Below are positions 1 to 10,304 of a stretch of DNA of 64,000 bases, in pieces. The position numbers and the translations under genes are program-made. Location of the stretch: contig OY720097.1 in NCBI GenBank assembly GCA_963082875.1, positions 2,046,001-2,110,000 of the forward strand, given 5' to 3'. Source of the DNA: Corella eumyota (Eukaryota > Chordata > Ascidiacea > Phlebobranchia > Corellidae). The number at the start of each line of letters is the position of its first letter. Position 1 is the first letter of the stretch. Below the pieces are notes generated by a model. It saw only the letters and a list, made by a program, of their open reading frames with translations. It was not told where the DNA came from and ran no database searches.

Positions 1-46
1 TAAATATTTTTTTGAATAACATTAAATATTTGTTATACTTTTAAAG

Positions 47-114
47 TTGTACAACCTGTTCAAGCAAGAATAAAAGATGGATGCTATATCACTTTTGATG
101 ACGTCAACAACTAA
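47..114 (+). CDS. Last exon of a truncated C-type-lectin-like receptor gene (gene Z)
   Basis: This is the final coding exon of a gene whose body lies left of the window. A splice acceptor (TTTTAAAG) precedes position 47, and in the phase used by gene A the exon reads to a TAA at 112-114. The last residues are DGCYITFDDVNN, almost the same as the end of gene A (DGGYITFNDVNN). The 200-odd bases that follow match the DNA downstream of gene A's last exon and of a decayed tail near 3.0 kb. It is therefore the tail of another copy of the same tandem receptor family. The YITF tyrosine probably lies in a cytoplasmic tail. Only this exon is visible, so the ectodomain is unknown. Confidence 0.75.
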
Positions 115-603
115 CTTACACATGACGTCATAATTCAAACAACATTATCGAAATTAAATTACCAGCTTGAATTAACATTTAATTTAAATTAAAAAAAAAT
201 ATTTTAAAAAACAAATTATTTTGTAACATATAAAAATTAAAAACTATAACAATTTAAAACTTGTACGTTATGATAGCTTCTTAATATTTTATTCTATCAT
301 TTATGTTAAAATATGTACATAATATGTTTTAAATATAACAAACCTATAATCATTAAAAATATATTATTACATGTCATAAAAAACGAAACTTGAAAATTTC
401 TAAGTTAGGTTGTAATTTTCCGAACGTGAAAGGAGTTAATCATGATGATTCATTCTCATTACGTTTTGTTACGTGTTATAGGTTGAGAGTCATATTCAAT
501 GCATTCAGTCTGCTGCTTAATACATCAGTAATACCTTACTAAAGTTATAGTTAAGTTTTTAAATGAACAGTTATATTGGAAATAGTTTGAATTACTGAAA
601 AAT
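115..603. other. Intergenic and promoter region of gene A, tandemly duplicated upstream of gene B
   Basis: No coding sequence is seen. The stretch aligns by eye with 3068-3628 in front of gene B: the same TGACGTCA site just after the upstream stop, a shared AT-rich middle, and a conserved last 180 bases including TTACGTGTTA and CATTCAGTCTG. This marks a tandem duplication unit of about 3 kb that contains the regulatory DNA as well as the gene. Confidence 0.6.
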
Positions 604-2722
604 ATGAGAATTTTGTGTTTACTTTTTATAGTCACATCTGTTAATGCACAAGGTAATAGAGTGTTTTATATCTGTTATTGATATTTATTTTTAAACTTAA
701 TTAAATGTTTGTTTGATTAGAAGCTATTAAACTCAAGCTTGAGCTATTTAAACCTAAAATGTTTAATAAATGTTACTTAAAATTTTATTTTGTAAATGTT
801 ACTTAAAAACTAATGTTTAAACTTATTCTATTTTTGAAAAAACATTCAAACTAATAAAAATTAAAATTTTTAGCGTTATTTAAAATTTAAAGTTTAAAAA
901 TTTAAAGATTGGCTAAATAAAATTTTAAAATCCATGTTCTAATAAAAGTTATAAAATTTATATTTTTTAGTTTGGCAAGATGGGCCAAATGGAGTCAAAT
1001 ATTTTAGAGGAATCGCAAGATTAAATTTTTCTGAAGCTCAAACAGCTTGTACTGATATGAACTCAAGTTTAGCTATTTTGTCAGATCCAATACAATTCAA
1101 CTTTGTTTTAAATACTCTTTTAACAGGCAAGTTTAAAAACCTAATATTACCATGATGTATAGTTTACTTGTTTGTTTTATTATTTGACATTTATGTATAA
1201 ATATCGTTAACTAAATCGTTAAATATTTGTAATTAATAATCTTTTTTAAACCGACGGCTTGATGTGGTGATCAGAACACTCAGCTTTACTATATGAGGTT
1301 CCGGGTCCGATTACCACTGTTTTTTAGCTGTAACGGCTTTAAGTAAGTCGTTTTAAACGGTATAAATGCGTACTAAGCCAAAACTTAATCAGCAGACTAA
1401 TTTTCAGGCAAATATATTCTATAATATCATTAACTGCCAAAGTCAATTCGAGACTGGGTTAGGGAAACTTATGTTACTCTATGATAAGACGAGAAAGCCA
1501 AACTTTCCACATATAGGGTAACTTTTTGTCTATATTATAAACTAAACTTTTTAATATTTGAAAAATGTTATGCTTAGTTCAACCTTTTTTTTAAACACGT
1601 CATTACATTATTTATAGTGCCAGAGTTTTACTACGTTAATCTAACTCAAGTAAATGATACAACTTACGAATGGGGAAATAACAATGGATTTTTGCATGTT
1701 GGATCTTTAAATTTTTCAACCAAAATTCAGGTTGGATCAGACAATGGCCCGCAGGATTGTGTTGTGGTAAATACACTAACTGAACAAACGTATTTTGCAT
1801 ATTCATGCAATTTAGAAGCAGCTTATATATGCCAGCGAAACTTTCCAGGTAGTTTAATCATTTAGATTGACCTAACCATATCATGTTTTAATTTTAATCT
1901 GAAAAACAAATATTATTACTGGACAGTTTGTAGACCTGTTAATTGTTTTAAACCTTACTTCAGGAAAATCTTGCACATCTTGTAAAAAAAATTTAAAGGC
2001 TTTTGTTTTGTTTATTATAATAATGTTGTAACAAAATTCTATTGCTACAGAACCAACAACAGAACCACCAACAACAAAAACAGCAACTACGACCATTTCA
2101 ACAATCGCAATTGATATAACTAGAGGTTTTAATGTTTTATACAAACTTTTTTATTAAAAATCAAATTTGCAAAAACATTATTTTAACAGTCACAACTGAA
2201 TCTACAAATACAACAGCTACAACAAAACAGACAACAAATGCTTTTGTGGTGTCACAATCAATCAACATTTCATCAATAATTGGAGCATTGTTTGGAGGAA
2301 TTTTAATAGGAATAGTATTAAGTGTGGGAGTTTATTTTTGTTATATTAAATGGTAAGCTAAGATGTAAGTTGTACGTTTAAATAAATACAAAAATAGTTA
2401 GTTTAATAAAGTTGATAATTAAATTAAATAAGTTTTAATCTTGGTATTATTGTAGGATAAAAACTCCAGAAGTTCAACATGTAAACACTATGGCGCCTTC
2501 TAGCGGAAACAAACCTTACGAAAATGTCAACACTTTACAAGAATCTCAACTTTACGAGATCCCAAGTAAATTTTATTCGTTTTTTTTTTTATTCGCATAC
2601 AAAAAATTTAAAGATTTTTTTAAATAAAATTAAATATTTTTTGTATTTTTAAAGTTGTGCAAACTGTTCAAGAAAGTACGCAGGATGGTGGCTACATCAC
2701 TTTTAATGACGTGAACAACTAA
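604..2722 (+). CDS. C-type-lectin-like type I membrane receptor (gene A)
   Basis: The gene has seven exons: 604-652, 971-1126, 1618-1848, 2051-2125, 2190-2352, 2456-2565 and 2655-2722. They close in frame at 283 aa. Residues 1-16 are a signal peptide (MRILCLLFIVTSVNAQ). Residues 17-146 form one CTLD with four cysteines in the expected places (TAC, QDC, YSC, YICQR). The EPN/QPD and WND calcium-sugar motifs are not evident, so ligand binding may be calcium-independent. A short Thr-rich stalk and a membrane helix (about 200-223) follow. The tail holds three tyrosines: YENV (246), YEIP (258) and DGGYITF (275). Exon 2 ends at a GC donor (AG|GCAAGT), whereas gene B has GT at the same place. A SINE sits in intron 2. 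The start ATG is shared with gene B in the same context. The ligand is unknown. Confidence 0.85.
1246..1537 (+). mobile_element. tRNA-derived SINE in intron 2 of gene A
   Basis: This is a diverged copy of the main SINE family of the window. It has a tRNA-like head with box A (TGATGTGGTGATCAGAACAC) and box B-like GGTTCCGGGTCCGATTA. The body includes the shared ACTTAATCAGCAG, AACTGCCAAAG and GAGACTGGGT blocks, and the end is CCACATATAGGGTA. Confidence 0.75.
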
Positions 2723-2907
2723 CTAACACATGACGTCATAATTTAAAATGTTATCTGAACTGAATTGAGTAAAAATAAATTCACAAATAGCCTTAATTGA
2801 CATTTAATTTAAATTAAAAAAATATATTTCGAAAAAAAAAGATGACAAAAATTTGAAAAAAAGGTCACTAACAATACAACAATACATAACTTAGAACCAA
2901 CTATTAC

Positions 2908-3062
2908 TTCTTGTTAACTTTACGAAATTCCAAGTAAAATTTAATCACTTGTTTTAAACCAACAAAAATTTCTAGTAAATATTTTTTAAAATAATTAAAT
3001 GTTTTTTTTTAAAAAGAATGAAAGATGAAGGCTACGTTACTATTATGACGTAAACAACTAAT
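2908..3062 (+). pseudogene. Relic of the last two exons of a gene A-like lectin receptor
   Basis: At 2908-2935 the sequence matches the end of gene A exon 6 with its donor (TTTACGAAATTCCAAGTAAA against TTTACGAGATCCCAAGTAAA). At about 3017-3050 it matches the last exon, with a shifted frame and an early stop. The same downstream TGACGTCA follows. It sits in front of gene B exactly where gene Z's tail sits in front of gene A, so it is probably the decayed 3' end left by the tandem duplication. Confidence 0.7.
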
Positions 3063-3628
3063 CTAAACATGACGTCATAATTTAGAAAACATTAATTAAA
3101 ATTAAATGAAGTAAAACGAAATTTACTAACAGCTTAAATTTACATTTAATTTAAATTAAAAAAACAACTTCATTATATTTTAACATTTAAAATCAAAAAC
3201 TATAACAATATAAAACTTATAAGTTAGTATTACTTTTTGATCTTTTATTCTATCATCTATGTTAAAATATGTACATAATATGTTTTAAATATAACAAACA
3301 TATACCAAATAAAAACATATTATTACAAATATTGTTATAAAAAACACAACTTTATTTATACTAACACTAAATTATATTCAAAAAGTTTGCATATTATCAA
3401 TTCTGAGTTAAGTTTAATTTCCTTGTTTAAAGGAAGCCTCGAAAAACGTGAAAAGAGTTGATTATGATTCATTCTTATTACGTTTCGTTACGTGTTAAGC
3501 GTATATAGGGTCATATCTAATACATTCAGTCTGTTGTTTAATATATCAGTAATACCTTACTAGAGTTATAATATAGTTAAGTTTTTAAATGAACAGATAT
3601 ATTAGAAATAGGTTAAGTACTGAAAATT

Positions 3629-6255
3629 ATGAGAATTTTGTGTTTTCTTTTTATTGTAATATCTGTTAATGCACAAGGTAATATAGTGTTATATCTTTTG
3701 TTAGTTTTTATTAATGAACGTATGTAAATGTTTGATAGAAAAGATTTAACTTAAGCTTAAGCTATTTAAACTTAAAATATTTAGTAAATGCTAATTAAAA
3801 TTTATAATGTTTAAACTTAATCTATTTTTAAAAAAGCATTCAAATTAGTAAAAATTAAAATTTTGAGTGTTATTAAAAACTTAAAGATTGGCTGAATTAA
3901 ATATTAAAATTCATGTTCTAATAAAAGTTATGAAATTTATATTTTTTAGTTTGGCAAGATGGGCCAAATGGAGTCGAATATTTTAGAGGAACTGCAAGAT
4001 TTAATTTTTCCGAAGCACAAATAGCTTGTACTGATATAAACTCAAGTTTAGTTATTTTGTCCGATCCAACACAGTTCAATTTTGTTTTAGATACTCTTTT
4101 AACAGGTAAGATTCACACGTCTATATAACATAATGTATAGTCCACTAATTTATTTTATAATTTAATTTTTTTGCTTAAATATTATAAACTAAATTTTTTA
4201 ACCTTCGCAAAATTTTACACTTAGTTCAACCTTTTTTAAAAACACGTCATTACATTATTTATAGTGCACGAGTTTTACTACGTTGATCTTACTCAAATAA
4301 ATAATACAACTTACGAATGGGGAAATAACAATGGATTTTTGCACGTTGGATCTTTAAATTTTTCAACCAAAATTCAGGTTGGCTCAGACAATGGCCCACA
4401 GGATTGTGTTGTGGTAAATCCAGTAGCTGATAAACAAGAATATTTTGCATTTTCTTGCAATTTAGAAGCAGCCTACATATGCCAGCGCAACCTTCCAGGT
4501 AGTTAAATAACAAATTTCTAATAACACAATTGTTCGTTTAAATTCTCATATTTTAAACAACGTTGTTAAAAAAAAACTTTTTCGACCTAACAGCAATTGA
4601 TCATATGCTACCTTGATACAGTCTTGACGGCATGGCATTGACAGTTTTATATTTACGCTATCTTATGGCATTGCTTCAGTGTTCATTACATAAACAAATT
4701 AGAAAAAAAACGCATTATCAACTTTATGATTTAAAACACGCAATAATGTATAACTTATAAATACTGTTTTGTCACAGTTACCTAAAGATTTAAACCACAC
4801 AACCAGCTACAATTAAGCATAGTTTTCTTTTTTCCAATTAAAACATAGTTCACAAATATTTAAAGTTTGCTAAAAAAATATAAAACTATAGTCGATAGCG
4901 TTACAGTCTTTATTTAATTATTGTAATATGGTCGCAACTTTCAACTAATGTATTCCCAGGATAATTTACCTGCACAGCTAGTAGTTACTAGTTTTATTTA
5001 TTTATTTTGTAAGCTTGGACATAAGTTTAAATCAACCACTAATCTTCGCTTAAACTTTTGTTTAGATCCTTTAGCAACTACATCAACACCTGTTTTAACA
5101 ACTACGTCACCTGCTTCCACGACAGCGTCATTATCAACTACGTCATCGACTACATTACTTTCTACTTCTCCAAACACCAGCACTGATACTTCTACCACAA
5201 ATCGCGAATCTTCGTCAGCATCTTTTGTGACGTCACAAAACTTTCCATTGTATATTGGAGCTGGAGTTGGCGGATTGATATTTTTGATATTTCTCATCGC
5301 ACTCGTCGTCTTTTGCATTAAAAGGTAATTGTGACGTCATCAATACAAACGTCATTAACAGCAGAGTTTAACTTTCGGCTTTGTTTGATTTAGAAAAAAC
5401 AAGAAACCTCCAGAACAAAATATTCAAATTGGCACTTTGAATACTCAGTCAGAAGTAATGAGATCCATTCCAGGTATTTAACTACTTTTATTAAAAACTT
5501 TAACTTTAAACTATTTAAATTGACTTTTAACATACTTTTTTACTTTTTTAAGTTAAACTTCATTTACTATACTTTAAACCAATTTTCAGCAATATTTAAA
5601 CCATTTTTTTAACTACAACCGCTAAATTCTAGTATATTATCACCAATTCATTTTTCAACCAAAAACCATATTATTAAAACAACCACTTTTTAGCGATCAG
5701 TGTAGTATTAAAGATTTTTTTTAACAACCATTTTCAACAATATTTTTAAACTGATTATTTACCATTATACCCATTATTTAAGATCTAACAGCCAATGTAA
5801 TATTACAATTAAAGTTTTAAACAACCATTTTAAACCATTTTTTAAAACCAATTTTTACCATTACAACCATATGTTTAGATCTAACCCAAACAGGTGAAGA
5901 TAATGAAGCCTATGCGAATATAAACGAAGGCAACGTTTACACAACGACCCCCGAATCTTCAACATCAACATTCACCCCGAAATTGACCCCGAAAATAGCA
6001 ACACCAAGCGACCAAGATGTCTACAGTTTACCTGATAAAAAAAAGAGCCCAGTTCCTTTGGCTCGATCAGTCCGAAAACCAAAGACTTCCACGTTTTCTT
6101 CCGATAGCAGTTTCGATGAAGATTATGAGGCGCTTAGAGATGATAACGTCATAAACGATTACGGCGTGTTAAAAAAGGATTCCAGTGACGTCACAATGAC
6201 CTATGATTCCTTGGGAGGCGAAACATCGACATACGATTCTCTACATAACAAATAA
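3629..6255 (+). CDS. C-type-lectin-like receptor with ITAM-like cytoplasmic tail (gene B)
   Basis: The gene has six exons: 3629-3677, 3950-4105, 4265-4498, 5066-5324, 5394-5473 and 5879-6255, closing at 384 aa. An in-frame alternative acceptor at 5893 would shorten it by five residues. The signal peptide and single CTLD are close to identical to gene A. The Ser/Thr-rich stalk, the membrane helix (YIGAGVGG to FCIKR) and the tail instead resemble gene C. The tail is long and carries tyrosines in YANI, YSLP, YEAL (342), YGVL (354), YDSL (368) and YDSL (378). YEAL-8-YGVL and YDSL-6-YDSL fit the ITAM spacing YxxL/I-x6-8-YxxL/I, with acidic residues ahead of the first. STYDSL also fits the ITIM consensus. 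This suggests a surface receptor coupled to SH2 proteins; the ligand is unknown. Confidence 0.85.
4578..4645 (-). mobile_element. Degenerate SINE fragment in intron 3 of gene B
   Basis: Weak similarity to the tail part of the main SINE family is visible on the minus strand: a gACCTA / TTGATCAT / GCTACCTTGATACAGTCTTGA block against GTCGACTTCAC / GAAGATCATT / ACCTTGACCCAGTCTCGAG. It is too diverged for firm limits. Confidence 0.4.
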
Positions 6256-6951
6256 AAAATAATTTTACTTAAATTTTATATTTTTAGCTCTATTTTAGTT
6301 TGTAAATATTGTCGAATTAAACACGTATTTTTAACTGAGCGTTTATACTTTTAAAAATGGCATGCAGAAATTAACTTAAAAAATTGTTGTGGCCAGTAAC
6401 ACATTTTAACAAAAAACACAATATCTTGTATATTAAATTTAAATCATTTTTATTAATTTTTTTTTGTAATTTTATATTTTGCGTTCAATATTTTAATAAA
6501 ACAACTAAAAAAAACACAGAAAAGTTATTACTCATAGGTTAGTGTAAGGTGTTACTTTTTTAATTAAGAATTTAAATTAAACTAAATTAGTAATCACATG
6601 ACGTTTAAGCTATGCTATTTGGAGTTCATTTAGGGTAATACGACATATGTGTTATTTAATCATCAAGTTATATCATTAAGTTGTTTTCCTAAAAAAGGAA
6701 ATACTCATTCTAATACTTCATGAATCACTTGTATTTTAAACAGTGTCCAAACTGTAATTGTTTACTAATTTAAATATATCTTATTAATAGATTGTATCAA
6801 TGTAATTTAAAGTTAATCAAGAATTAAAATACAATTGAATTCAGATAGAACAGCATAGATTTACCTTTTAACTACAACAATTTTATATTATTTGTATTAA
6901 AAAAGTTAGGTTGTTTGTAAATGTATTAAACTTAATGTAAATTGTTTAAAT
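6256..6951. other. Intergenic region between lectin receptor genes B and C
   Basis: About 700 bases of AT-rich DNA. It should hold the 3' end of gene B (an AATAAA lies near 6496) and the promoter of gene C. No further coding exon or repeat was seen. Confidence 0.5.
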
Positions 6952-9396
6952 ATGGAATTTAAAATTTTAGTAATTTTATTGTTTACTGTCTTTGCAAAGG
7001 CAGGTAAGAATATTTTTTTTTATATTTTATAAAAAAAATAAACTGTTTAAAATAAAACATCAAAATAAAATTATTAAGCATCTTATTAGAATAAATGAAC
7101 AAAAATATTAAATTTTCTTTTAAAACTTTGCCAACACTATTTAGTTAAAATAATAATAAAATTTAATAAAATGTAAACAAATTTAAAATTACTTATCTTT
7201 TAAGATTGGATTCAAGGGCCTGATAACATGGAATATTATCTTTCTCCTTATAATGTTGAGTTTAAAACTTATGATGATGCTGAAAGTAGATGCCAATCAA
7301 TGGGTTCCAATCTTGCTGTGTTGAATTCTGTTGCAAAATTCTTATTTATTGCAAATCTACAAGGTTAATAAGACTTTAATTTAAAATTTTGTTCAAAACT
7401 GTTATAAAATTAAAATTAATTAAAACTACAAAATAAATATTAGGCCATGAATTGTATAGTTAGCTTTTTCAAGCCAAAAAAAACAAAAATAATTTAAGTA
7501 TTTTTAAAACTTTTAAATAAAATAAATTATTTGACTTAGGTTTTGAAACTTATTTTAGAAATGTAATAAAATTAGAATAATTTGACCTAAAATATAATAT
7601 TTATAAAATACTTATAAAATAATTTAAACATTTTTTAAACACTTTAATAATAAAAGTTATGTTTATTTAAAAAAATGTTCACCTAAAACACTAACGCTTT
7701 TTTATAAGGTTAACACACAACAACACCAACATATAAATCTACTTAACTAAATAAAATCTATACAGTTGAAGGCACCTATTATGTCGGTATAAGAAGACGA
7801 GGTTATACAAATATCTTCGATTGGAACAACAACGGAGGCTTACTTCTTATTGGAGAATTTACCGTTGAAGATGTTTTCAGTGGAGATTGTGCTGCTATAA
7901 AACCATCCGAAGACAGATTTGTTATTTACGATTGTAACTTTTCTATTGAGTTTATCTGCGAACGACAAAGTAATTTTAAGTCAACTTTTTTACAATAAAT
8001 TATTTATATTATAATTCAACAAACAATTTAAATAAGAATCATCTTTAGCAACTACGTCATCAACGACTACGTCATCAATCAATACGCCACCAACGACCAC
8101 GTCATCAACGACTACATCAGCAAGAGCTTCAACAACCATAACGTCATCAAGTGCATCGACTACGACGTCATCAATTCCAAAACCGCCACCGCCTATTTTT
8201 ACGTCATCGTCTACGTCATCAACGACACGTTTATCTACGTTATCCTCCGAGAGAAATCTTATACTATCTACTACGTCATCAACCCCTAGTTCTTCGTCAT
8301 CACCGACGATCGTTGTTGAGCCGATGACGTCATCAAAGTCGAACAAAGTAACTACTTCGTCACCACTTCCAATTGTTTCGTCATCAGAATCAGCGCAAAT
8401 GACGTCATCGAATCTTCCGCTTTACATCGGCGTTGGAGTCGGAGGATTTGTTTTTCTTCTTCTTTTGATTGTTTTAATCTTTTTCTGCATTAAAAGGTAA
8501 ACGTGACGTCATTCAAGTAAAACCCAAATAAATTTAATTTAAATTTTTTTATTAGAAAAAGAAAAAATTCACCTGACTCAGAAATCAAACCTGAGGTCTC
8601 TCGGACAGAAACTGAAACTACGGATACAAATACTTCTGGTTTGTTTTTCAATACTTTGAATTATTGGCAATCTTTTTTAATATAAAAACAAAAAGTTTAA
8701 ATTAGTACAAAAATTGTATCAAACACAAATTTAAAATTGTGATACATTTTATAATAAAACTACATGTGCTAATTTTTACATTATTTTTTTGTATATATCT
8801 TTATACTTAATGTGGGTAGGTCGACTTCACAACCTCGGCATTGAAGATCATTAGTTACCTTGACCCAGTCTCGAGTTGCCTTTAGCAGTTTGGGATATTA
8901 TAAATTATAAATGCCCGATAATTAGGCTGCTGATTAAGTGCTGGCTTAGCAGGAGTTCATACCGTTTATACCACCTTACTTAAGGGCGCTACAGCATAAG
9001 AGCAGTGGGGATCAAACTGAAAACCTTATGTAGTGTAACAGCAACTTTGTGTATTTCATAGCTTCTATATTACTTTATAGATAACTTATTATTATCATTT
9101 CAATTAATTTTAAATAAACATTATTAGAAAGACAAACGCAATCATTCAATCACTATTCTGAAGCACCAATCAACAACTATCGAAACGAGGATAAACGGAA
9201 CTACCCTACTCCCACTCCAATTCGTCCCAGACCTACTCAGCGCAAAATCATTCACTACAGCCGCTCATCCGAAGACAGTTTCGATCGAGAAGATGACGTC
9301 ACTCAACAATATGACGTCACAAACTATGGTGGAAATTACGCCGACTATGATTCAGCGGCTTATGACCAAACCAGCTATAACAACTATTACAGGTAA
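6952..9396 (+). CDS. C-type-lectin-like receptor with long Ser/Thr stalk and tyrosine-rich tail (gene C)
   Basis: The gene has six exons: 6952-7003, 7205-7363, 7766-7969, 8049-8496, 8556-8638 and 9128-9396, closing at 404 aa. A signal peptide (MEFKILVILLFTVFAKA) leads into a CTLD that starts with WIQGPDN and ends with FICERQ. Four cysteines are in CTLD positions (SRC, GDC, YDC, FIC). It is clearly more diverged from gene A than gene B is. A stalk of about 120 residues is nearly all Ser, Thr and Pro, likely O-glycosylated, and is written in repeats of acgtcatca. The membrane helix (about 261-288, ending FFCIKR) resembles that of gene B. The tail has many tyrosines (YADYDSAAYDQTSYNNYYR at the end) but no YxxL/I pair, so its signalling differs from B. 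The stop follows AGG at what could also be a splice donor. Confidence 0.82.
8797..9048 (-). mobile_element. tRNA-derived SINE in intron 5 of gene C
   Basis: Minus-strand copy of the main SINE family. It contains the CTCGAGTTGCC, GGGATATTATA, TGCTGATTAAGTGCTGGCTTAGCAGGAGTT and GGGCGCTACAGCATAAGAGCAGTGGGGATCAAAC blocks, given here in pieces as read on the plus strand. Confidence 0.75.
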
Positions 9397-9478
9397 TAAT
9401 ATTAACAACGTCTTTGCCAACAAGTAGGCAGCCATCTTGCTACATACAGTTGAAAATTTGTTGTCATAATCTATATAA

Positions 9479-9757
9479 TATACCATACTGCTAAAACACT
9501 TGTTACACCACATGAGGTCGTGGGTTTAATTCCCACTGCTTTCATGCTGTAGCGCCTTAAGTAAGGCACTATAAACAGTATGAAATTCTGCTAAGCCAGC
9601 ACTTAATCAGCAGCATAAATACCGGGCAATTTTAATCTATAATATCCCAAACTGCCAAAGGCAACTCGAGACTGGGTCGGAGTAACTGATGTTACTCTAT
9701 GTTTAAGTCACGCATTCGACTTTCCCACATCGAGGATAAAGATTTATACAATAAAAA
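9479..9757 (+). mobile_element. tRNA-derived SINE downstream of gene C
   Basis: This is the best-preserved copy of the family in plus orientation. Box A-like and box B-like promoter parts of a tRNA head (GAGGTCGTGGGTTTAATTCC) are followed by ACTTAATCAGCAG, CTCGAGACTGGGTCGGAGTA and the end CCCACATCGAGGATAAAG. It is not a functional tRNA, because the cloverleaf is incomplete. Confidence 0.8.
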
Positions 9758-10304
9758 AAATTATCAATTACTATATCTTAAATTTAAATTATTATGTATT
9801 CTTCAAGCATGTTTATTATAAAAAAAGTTGTATATTTTTTGTTTAATTTTATATATTTACATATTTATGTAACATAAAAGCTTTAAATATTGAATATTAA
9901 ATTTTTTATCTAATAATTAATTTTTTTTTGTAATTATGTAATTTTATTGCTACGTATGTTTAAATACACTATTGTCAGGTATTAACTATAACAATTTAAA
10001 ATAATCTTTTTTATTTGAGTGTAAAATATTTATTTATAATTTTTAGCTGCTTTTTTCTAAGCATTGTCCAAAAAAAATTTTAATTATTCGAATATTGTTT
10101 TACTGTATTATTTATGTTGATTTTTTGGAATTAAAATGTGAATATAAAAATAACATTGTTAAAAAGTTGATATAATTAAGAAGTTATTAATTAAAAACAT
10201 TTTTTTTAAATGATTTTACAGTAATTTGAATTATAAAAAAGGTAGTCAACTTTTTTAACGTGGCTCTATTACGATGACATTACTTAATATATGACGTCAC
10301 AATA
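9758..10304. other. AT-rich intergenic region between converging genes C and D
   Basis: Genes C (+) and D (-) end toward each other here. AT-rich DNA with several AATAAA-like strings and a TGACGTCA at about 10293. No exon was seen. Confidence 0.5.

Noticed and set aside
604-2722. Calcium-dependent sugar-binding lectin for gene A or B
   Set aside because: The CTLD cysteines are present but EPN/QPD and WND motifs are not, so sugar binding cannot be claimed from sequence.
4998-5318. Minus-strand open frame of 106 codons
   Set aside because: Antisense shadow of gene B's stalk and membrane exon, with the same Asp/Val-rich composition caused by the repeated codons.
7990-8346. Minus-strand open frame of 118 codons, Asp/Val-rich
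   Set aside because: It is the antisense shadow of the Ser/Thr-rich stalk exon of gene C; the repeated ACGTCATCA unit keeps the other strand open.
9479-9560. tRNA gene
   Set aside because: Box A and B-like parts are present but the cloverleaf stems do not pair, and the same head recurs with the same 200-bp body at several places; it is a SINE.
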